A stretch of 10,515 bases of DNA from Chloroflexi bacterium UBA4730 (GTDB lineage: Bacteria > Chloroflexota > Limnocylindria > P2-11E). Position numbers and translations under genes: made by a program. Below the pieces are notes generated by a model. The model made no database searches, was not told where the DNA came from, and saw only the letters and a list, made by a program, of their open reading frames with translations. The DNA lies in the NCBI GenBank assembly GCA_002404155.1, contig DHJC01000092.1, positions 1 to 10,515 of the forward strand, in the 5' to 3' direction. Position 1 is the first letter of the stretch; each line of letters opens with the position of its first letter. Shown piece by piece: positions 5,876 through 10,515 of the stretch.

Positions 5876-6034
5876 CTACTCCGAGGGCGTCAGGGTGCAG
5901 AGGAACAGCAGGAACGCGAGCCGATCGCGGCCGTGGAGAAAAAAATGGGCCTCCGGGATCACCGGCGTGAGGGTCGGCGTCTCGTGGGCTAGCGTCGTAC
6001 GGCACGCGGCGGAGAGGAACGGAACGAAAGCCAT
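5876..6034 (-). CDS. Possible small protein divergent from the second ABC ATPase
   Basis: A minus-strand frame of 52 residues runs from ATG 6034-6032 to TAG at 5876-5878, filling most of the gap between the metallopeptidase and the second exporter. Codon-position GC by hand count is about 63, 51 and 84 percent at positions one, two and three, the pattern expected of a real gene on this strand and not of the plus strand. The C-terminal half (PVIPEAHFFLHGRDRL, then AFLLFLCTLTPSE) is protein-like with a short hydrophobic run. I do not recognise it. Its ATG and the ATPase's ATG share the palindrome CATG, so any promoter for it would lie inside the ATPase gene, and no ribosome site is seen. It may be a decayed gene end or a true small gene leading into the metallopeptidase 43 bases downstream. 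Confidence 0.3.
   Translation of the reverse strand: MAFVPFLSAACRTTLAHETPTLTPVIPEAHFFLHGRDRLAFLLFLCTLTPSE
5990..5995 (+). promoter_or_regulatory. Putative -10 box for the second ABC exporter
   Basis: TAGCGT lies 37 bases before the ATPase ATG. It would give a leader of about 30 bases. A weak -35 candidate, GTGAGG at 5967-5972, stands 17 bases upstream. The purine-rich leader holds GGAGAGG at 6011-6017, rather far from the ATG, and GGAAC at 6021-6025, better spaced; either may serve as the ribosome site. Confidence 0.3.
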
Positions 6035-6926
6035 GACGAGCGCGATCCACACCGAAAAGCTGACGAAGGACTACGGCGCGGGCCGGGGGATCTTCGCTCT
6101 CGATCTCGAGGTGAGCGAGGGCGAGGTCTTCGGGTTCCTTGGGCCGAACGGCGCGGGCAAGACGACGACGATCAAGCTCCTCATGGGCCTGACCCATGCG
6201 ACGCACGGCAGCGCGACCGTCTTCGGGCTTGACGCCGACCGCGAGGCGGTCGCGGTGAAGCACCGCGTCGGGTACGTGCCGGGCGAGCTGCCGCAATTCG
6301 GCGGCTGGCGCGGTTCGGAGATCGTCGCGTACATCGCGGGCCTCCGCGGGGACATCGACGATGCGGAGGTCGAGGCGATCGCGAAGCGGCTCGATCTCGA
6401 TCTCGGACGCAAGTACCGCGAGTACTCGCACGGCAACAAGCAGAAGCTCGCGCTGCTCCTGGCCTTCACGCCGAAGCCGGCCCTGCTCATCCTGGACGAG
6501 CCGACCAGCGGGCTCGACCCGCTCCACCAGCAGGAGTTCTATCGCCTCGTCCGCGACGCGCGGACCCGTGGCGCCACGATCTTCATCTCGTCGCACGTCC
6601 TGTCGGAGGTCGAGCAAATCTGCGACCGGGTCGGCATCGTGCGCGAAGGCCATCTGGCGACCGTGGGCACGCTCGACGAGCTCACCGGTATCCGGGCCCA
6701 TCGCGTGCGTATCGAGTTCGCCGATGCGCCACCGGCGGAGCGTCTGCGGAGCCTCAACGGCTTCGAGGGCCTCGCGATCGACGGGCGGCAAGTCACCGGG
6801 CTGTACCGCGGGAGCTTCGACGAGCTCCTCGGCGCCATCGCGGGAGCTCGCGTCGCGACGCTCGAGAGCCGCGAGCCGACCCTCGAGGAGGTCTTCCTCA
6901 GCTACTACTCGGGCGCGACGAAGTGA
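6033..6926 (+). CDS. ABC exporter ATP-binding protein (antibiotic-exporter type)
   Basis: This 297-residue ATPase works with the permease that overlaps its stop. Walker A GPNGAGKTT is at 37-45, Walker B LLILDEP at 151-157, GLDP at 160-163 and switch His 188 in ISSHVL. Two elements are unusual: the signature is YSHGNKQK (131-138) instead of LSGGQ, and the Q-loop position reads YVPGELP, with Glu where Gln is normal. Both deviations are, from memory, shared by the subgroup paired with TnrB3-like permeases, so the protein should be active. The C-terminus ends EPTLEEVFLSYY, standard for drug-exporter ATPases. ATG 6033 is chosen over upstream frame because it precedes the first beta strand by a few residues, has a nearby purine-rich site, and the upstream codons have non-coding composition in this phase. 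The substrate is probably a hydrophobic or antibiotic-like compound, by family. Confidence 0.9.
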   Translation: MTSAIHTEKLTKDYGAGRGIFALDLEVSEGEVFGFLGPNGAGKTTTIKLLMGLTHATHGSATVFGLDADREAVAVKHRVGYVPGELPQFGGWRGSEIVAYIAGLRGDIDDAEVEAIAKRLDLDLGRKYREYSHGNKQKLALLLAFTPKPALLILDEPTSGLDPLHQQEFYRLVRDARTRGATIFISSHVLSEVEQICDRVGIVREGHLATVGTLDELTGIRAHRVRIEFADAPPAERLRSLNGFEGLAIDGRQVTGLYRGSFDELLGAIAGARVATLESREPTLEEVFLSYYSGATK

Positions 6927-8542
6927 CGCTCTTCCGGCTCGCGCTTCGCTCGCACCGCACCGGGGCCATCGCGACCGCGGTCATCGGCGGCTTCGCCGGG
7001 TTCATCAACTCGGTCGCATACGTCTCGGTCGCCGGCACGACCCACGCCGAGCGGCTCGTGTTCGCACACGAGATGGCGCTCGTCGGCCAGCAGCTCTCCT
7101 ATCTCCTCCCCCGCCCGGTGCAGCTCGACACCATCGGCGGCTACCTCACCTGGCGCGCCTTCAGCGTGGTCGCGATCATCTACGCGGTCTGGGCGATGCT
7201 GGCGGCGACCGGAGCCGGCCGCGGCGACGAGGAGAAAGGCCTGACCGAAGCGTGGCTGACCGCGGGCGTGGCGCGCGCGCGCTGGCTTGGGACGCGCACC
7301 GCCGCCTTCGGGGTCGCAGCGGCGGCCTCGATCGTGGTCACGCTCGCCGGGACGGCGCTCGGCGCTGCGATCGCGAACGATCCACTGGCGCTCCCGGCGG
7401 TATCGGCGGAGCTCCTCCCGCTCCTCGCCCTCACCCTCTGGGGCTTCGGAGTCGGGCTCGTCGTCGCGCAGCTCGTCACGACGCGCCGCGTCGCATCGGT
7501 GACCGGCGGCATCGTCATCGTGGCACTGTTCACGCTGAACTCGGCTCTCCGCGCCGGCGCCGACCCAGGCGCGCTGAAGTGGCTCTCTCCTTTCTATCTG
7601 TTCGACCGGAGTGCCCCGCTCCTGGCGGATGGCTCGGTCGATGTGCCGGCGACGATCGCGGGCCTCGCCGTGGCCGCCGTCCTCGTCGCGCTGTCGGTCT
7701 GGGCGTTCGGCCACCGCGACGTCGGTGGGGCGCTCATTCGGGGCCGCGCGGCGGCCGACCGCCAGCGACGGCGGCCGGCGGCGGATCCCCTCCTCCGGAT
7801 CCCGGTGCTCGCGGGGGTCGACCAGCAGCGCGGCTGGATCCTCGGCTGGGGGATCGCGATGGCGGTCCTCGGCTACTTCCTGTCGTCCCTCGCGCGCACG
7901 ATCGTCGACGGGTTCAAGGACATCCCGGCGATGCAGATCTATCTCCAACGCGCGGGCATCGGCGGCTACGCGGACGTCGTCGGTGTGATCTGGTTCTCGA
8001 CGGCGCTGCTGCTCATCGCCATCTTCGTCGTGGCGCAGGTGAACGCCTGGGCCGCCGACGACGCCGAGGGCAGGCTCGAGATGGTGCTCGCGGCCGGCGC
8101 GTCGCGCGCGCGCATCGTGCTCGAGCGGATCGCGGCGCTGCTCGTGGCCGCGGGCGTTGTCGCCGTGGTCAGCAGCGTCGGCGTGTACCTCGCCGGGAAG
8201 GCCTTCGACATCCCGGTGCCCGCGGATCGGCTCGCGCTCGCGACGGCCCTGGTGCTGCCGGTCGTGTTCGCGCTAGGCGCGATCGGTCACGCGCTCGTGG
8301 GCTGGCGTCCGCGCCTCGCGGTCCTGCTCGTCGCCGCGGTCGCCGTGATCTCGTACTTCACGCAGGAGTTCGCCCCGCTGTTCGGCTGGCCGGACTGGGT
8401 GGGCCGCACGTCGTTCTTCGTGCTGTACGGGACGCCGATGACGAGCATCGACTGGGGCGGCGCCGCCACGCTGATGGCGATCGGCATCGCGGGGACCGGG
8501 CTGGCGCTCGCTTCGATGCGACGGCGCGACGTCGGGAGCTAG
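6923..8542 (+). CDS. Large duplicated ABC-2 permease (TnrB3-like)
   Basis: This 539-residue membrane protein has about twelve hydrophobic segments. It resembles COG3559, the putative exporters of polyketide antibiotics, by length, by layout and by its position after a matching ATPase. It is an internal duplication: the coupling motif EKGLTEAWLTAGVARARWLG (104-123) in the first half recurs as EGRLEMVLAAGASRARIVLE (382-401) in the second, each followed by a hydrophobic helix pair. Each half therefore equals one ordinary ABC-2 permease, so one copy could supply the whole membrane part. An arginine-rich cytoplasmic linker is at 273-287. The GTG start at 6923 overlaps the ATPase TGA (GTGA), implying coupled translation. 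Its stop TAG lies within CTAG 8539-8542, shared with the opposite gene. Many family operons carry a TetR regulator; none is seen here. Confidence 0.85.
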   Translation: MTLFRLALRSHRTGAIATAVIGGFAGFINSVAYVSVAGTTHAERLVFAHEMALVGQQLSYLLPRPVQLDTIGGYLTWRAFSVVAIIYAVWAMLAATGAGRGDEEKGLTEAWLTAGVARARWLGTRTAAFGVAAAASIVVTLAGTALGAAIANDPLALPAVSAELLPLLALTLWGFGVGLVVAQLVTTRRVASVTGGIVIVALFTLNSALRAGADPGALKWLSPFYLFDRSAPLLADGSVDVPATIAGLAVAAVLVALSVWAFGHRDVGGALIRGRAAADRQRRRPAADPLLRIPVLAGVDQQRGWILGWGIAMAVLGYFLSSLARTIVDGFKDIPAMQIYLQRAGIGGYADVVGVIWFSTALLLIAIFVVAQVNAWAADDAEGRLEMVLAAGASRARIVLERIAALLVAAGVVAVVSSVGVYLAGKAFDIPVPADRLALATALVLPVVFALGAIGHALVGWRPRLAVLLVAAVAVISYFTQEFAPLFGWPDWVGRTSFFVLYGTPMTSIDWGGAATLMAIGIAGTGLALASMRRRDVGS

Positions 8543-10515
8543 CGGACGGTCACGTACCAGTACACGCCGATGTCCTCCATCCACTGCGCGCCTTCGACGA
8601 GCGGCCGGATGTAGAGCCGGTAGGTGCCAGGCGCGCTCGGCGCCTGGATGGTGAACTGGAACCAGGCGACCTGATTCGGTCCGACGTAGTCCGCCGGCTG
8701 GATCGCGACGCGGTTGTAGCGCGGCCATCCGGTGTTCGGCGAGCCCTGCTGTCCGTCGCCGCCGAGCGGGCTCGGCTGGTCCTGGCCTGGTGATGGCGAC
8801 CACGTGCCGAGGTACGCGACCTCACCCATCCGGCCAAGGACCCAGCCCTTCGAGCCGGAGTTGTCGTACGCCACCGTCGCGATCGAGCGATCGCCCGCGC
8901 AGAGGGTCGGGTAGCCCGATTGTCCGTACCACGACGCGTGGAAGCCGGGCTGCCCCGAGGGGACCGACGCGGGCGGCGGGATGCCCGGGCCGACGCTCGA
9001 CGTGCACAGCGCCGGTGCGGGCGCGACGCTCGCGACCTGTCCGGCGGTCACGGTCACGTTGCCGCCCGAAGCGACCGCGCGCGTTGCGTCGATGGTCGCG
9101 AGATACGCGCCCGGCACGAGATCGACGAAGCCGAACCAGCCGGACCCGTCGGTGACCTGCTGCGCGATGAAGGTGTTGTTCGCGTCGTGCAGCGTGACCG
9201 TGGCCTGGCCGATCGGCGTTCCCGCCGCGTCGAGCGCGATACCGCGGAGCTGACCGAACGACGGCTGGTCCTTCCACGGCATCGCTGGGGCGGCCGCCGG
9301 GCTCGCGAAGACCGCGGGCGACACCGGATCGTCGCTGCTCGGCTTCGTGAGCGCGTTGATGAGCTCGGTCCGCGCCGACGCGCCGGACCGCGTGCCCGCG
9401 TTGGTCGCCGCGTCGGGCGTGCGGTACGAGTAGCCGGTCCAGCCGGCCGAGGGCGCGCCGGCGGTGCTGGCCGCGACCGCGGTGCGAAGCTGGCGGATGG
9501 TCGAGGGGAGGTCGTTGAGATACATCGCCGATCCGATCGCGCTCTGGCGTTGGAACTGCGAGTCCTTCGCGAAGTCGGACCACTGCGCGTACCAGCTGCG
9601 CTGCTGCGCGTCGGTGTCGCGTTTGTAGTTCATCGCGATGTTGAGATCGAGGATGCCTTCCCGCAGCCAGCCGACCCAGTCCTGCAGCACCTCGGCGTAC
9701 GTGCGGGTCTTCTCCCATCCGCCGACGATCTGCGGTCCGGCGCCATACGTGATCGTGTCCGCGCTGATCCGGATGTTCGGCCGGATCGCGTACGTCTCGA
9801 GGTAGATCTTGCGGACGATGGTGGTCACCTGGTCTCGGCGCCACTGCGTCCACGCCGGATCGGAGGTCGGGGGACGATCGGTGCGTCCGGTCGCGGCTTG
9901 GAACCGCGCGATGGCGGTCGGGTTGTAGCCCCACGACGGGAGGTTCCCAAGGTTGCCATCGGGGTAGCGGATCCGGTCAAGGTTGATGCCGTCGACGTTG
10001 TAGCTGCGCGCGATGCTCGTCGCCATGTTCACGATGTAGGCCGCCGCGTCCGGATGGCCCGGATCGATGAAGTACTCGTCCGTGAGGTTCGAGGCGCCGT
10101 CCGAGCGATAGTCGATCCAGTTGTTCGCGCCCGTGGCCGATGGGCCGTGCTGGTTGAACGCGTGCGCGGGATCGGTCGGCGCCGTGGGACCCTGCCAGAC
10201 GCCGGTCGTGATGATCCAGGCGTGCACCTGGATCCCCCGGGCGTGCGCGGCGTCGATGAGCGACTGGAGCGGGTCGAACGGCGCGGGCGCCACGCCAGCC
10301 ACCGAGGTGCGGGGGAGACTCGAGCGGTTGCAGAAGCAGTCCCCGCGGCGCACGACCTGCGCCACGATCGCGTTCAGGTTGGCCGCCTTCACATCGGTGA
10401 CGAGCTGGTCGATCTGGGCCTGGGTGTAGATCCCGTCCCCGAACGCGTCGACCCAGAACGCGCGCAGCTGGCCGGTGGTGGTGGTCGCGAGCGCGCCGGT
10501 TACGGCGGCGCCCGC
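8539..10515 (-). CDS. Secreted GHL10-type glycoside hydrolase, 5' end off window
   Basis: The open frame runs to the right edge; 658 residues are visible and the start lies outside. Residues 15-345 or so form a glycosyl-hydrolase-like 10 (GHL10, DUF187-type) TIM barrel. The first strand is QLRAFWVDAF, followed by NLNAIVAQVVRRGD, RGIQVHAWI and the hallmark VDGINLDRIRYP, with a conserved Asp at about residue 180. Next, at about 421-490, is a carboxypeptidase-regulatory-like beta sandwich (LRGIALDAAGTPIGQATV, then DGSGWFGFVDLVPGAYLATI). The C-terminal 130 residues form a tryptophan-rich Ig-like, possibly NBR1-like, domain (HASWYGQSGYP, YLGTWSPSPGQDQPSPLGG, SPNTGWPRYNR, GVYWYVTV). The visible AGAAVTGALATTTTG looks like the region after a signal peptide. 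GHL10 relatives act on cell-wall or extracellular polysaccharides; the substrate here is unknown. The TAG stop overlaps that of the permease. Confidence 0.85.
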   Translation of the reverse strand, partial: AGAAVTGALATTTTGQLRAFWVDAFGDGIYTQAQIDQLVTDVKAANLNAIVAQVVRRGDCFCNRSSLPRTSVAGVAPAPFDPLQSLIDAAHARGIQVHAWIITTGVWQGPTAPTDPAHAFNQHGPSATGANNWIDYRSDGASNLTDEYFIDPGHPDAAAYIVNMATSIARSYNVDGINLDRIRYPDGNLGNLPSWGYNPTAIARFQAATGRTDRPPTSDPAWTQWRRDQVTTIVRKIYLETYAIRPNIRISADTITYGAGPQIVGGWEKTRTYAEVLQDWVGWLREGILDLNIAMNYKRDTDAQQRSWYAQWSDFAKDSQFQRQSAIGSAMYLNDLPSTIRQLRTAVAASTAGAPSAGWTGYSYRTPDAATNAGTRSGASARTELINALTKPSSDDPVSPAVFASPAAAPAMPWKDQPSFGQLRGIALDAAGTPIGQATVTLHDANNTFIAQQVTDGSGWFGFVDLVPGAYLATIDATRAVASGGNVTVTAGQVASVAPAPALCTSSVGPGIPPPASVPSGQPGFHASWYGQSGYPTLCAGDRSIATVAYDNSGSKGWVLGRMGEVAYLGTWSPSPGQDQPSPLGGDGQQGSPNTGWPRYNRVAIQPADYVGPNQVAWFQFTIQAPSAPGTYRLYIRPLVEGAQWMEDIGVYWYVTVR

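Noticed and set aside
5895..6032. An N-terminal extension of 46 residues for the second ABC ATPase
   Set aside because: The extension is arginine-rich, matches nothing before an ABC ATPase domain, and has position-one GC below position-two GC, unlike coding sequence in this strand and phase. ATG 6033 gives the normal family N-terminus.
6361..8793. An 810-codon plus-strand open frame
   Set aside because: It is out of phase with the clearly recognised ATPase and permease and consists mostly of Arg, Ala, Gly and Ser, the usual result of a shifted frame in GC-rich DNA.
8822..9934. A 370-codon minus-strand frame inside the glycosidase
   Set aside because: It is a shifted shadow of the glycosidase, which is supported by barrel and C-terminal domain motifs.
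1..10515. CRISPR array, tRNA, rRNA, riboswitch or insertion sequence
   Set aside because: No regularly spaced repeats, cloverleaf-like segments, transposase motifs or recognisable riboswitch cores were seen on reading the intergenic spaces, all of which are shorter than about 230 bases.

Overview
The window is GC-rich, roughly two thirds or more G+C by eye. It is densely coded, with strong G/C bias at third codon positions and many GTG or TTG starts. Protein content suggests a free-living high-GC bacterium. The glycosidase's tryptophan-rich C-terminal domain, the transglutaminase-like protein and the small putative lipoprotein resemble proteins I associate with Chloroflexota of the Limnocylindria/Ellin6529 type. 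An actinobacterium cannot be excluded. No tRNA, rRNA, CRISPR array, transposase or phage gene was seen.

Layout, left to right. (1) 114-542 (+): small exported or lipoprotein-like hypothetical, convergent with the next unit across a 133-base gap that holds a terminator-like hairpin. (2) 676-2309 (-): two-gene ABC exporter, ATPase then permease, with an ATGA overlap. (3) 2378-2512 (-): a 44-codon scar of a histidine kinase C-terminus, between the exporter and the next gene. (4) 2534-3166 (-): a membrane protein resembling the PycTM (DUF5706) effectors of Pycsar anti-phage systems, but with no nucleotide cyclase beside it. (5) 3361-3960 (+): a stand-alone transglutaminase-like protein, divergent from (4). 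(6) 5832-3977 (-): a membrane-anchored neutral zinc metallopeptidase followed after 26 bases by an AstE/aspartoacylase-family zinc hydrolase. (7) 6033-8542 (+): a second ABC exporter, ATPase plus a large duplicated permease of the TnrB3 type, with a GTGA overlap. (8) 8539 to beyond the right edge (-): a secreted GHL10-type glycoside hydrolase. It shares a single CTAG with the permease as both stop codons.

Functionally the region is a set of small independent units concerned with the envelope, export and hydrolysis: two drug or antibiotic-type exporters, two zinc hydrolases, a secreted glycosidase and a possible defence effector. Degraded coding traces at 2378-2512, at 3239-3334 and possibly at 5876-6034 suggest the spaces between units are sites of gene turnover. 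Several starts lie 6-7 bases behind a TAnnnT-like box, which would fit leaderless transcription.
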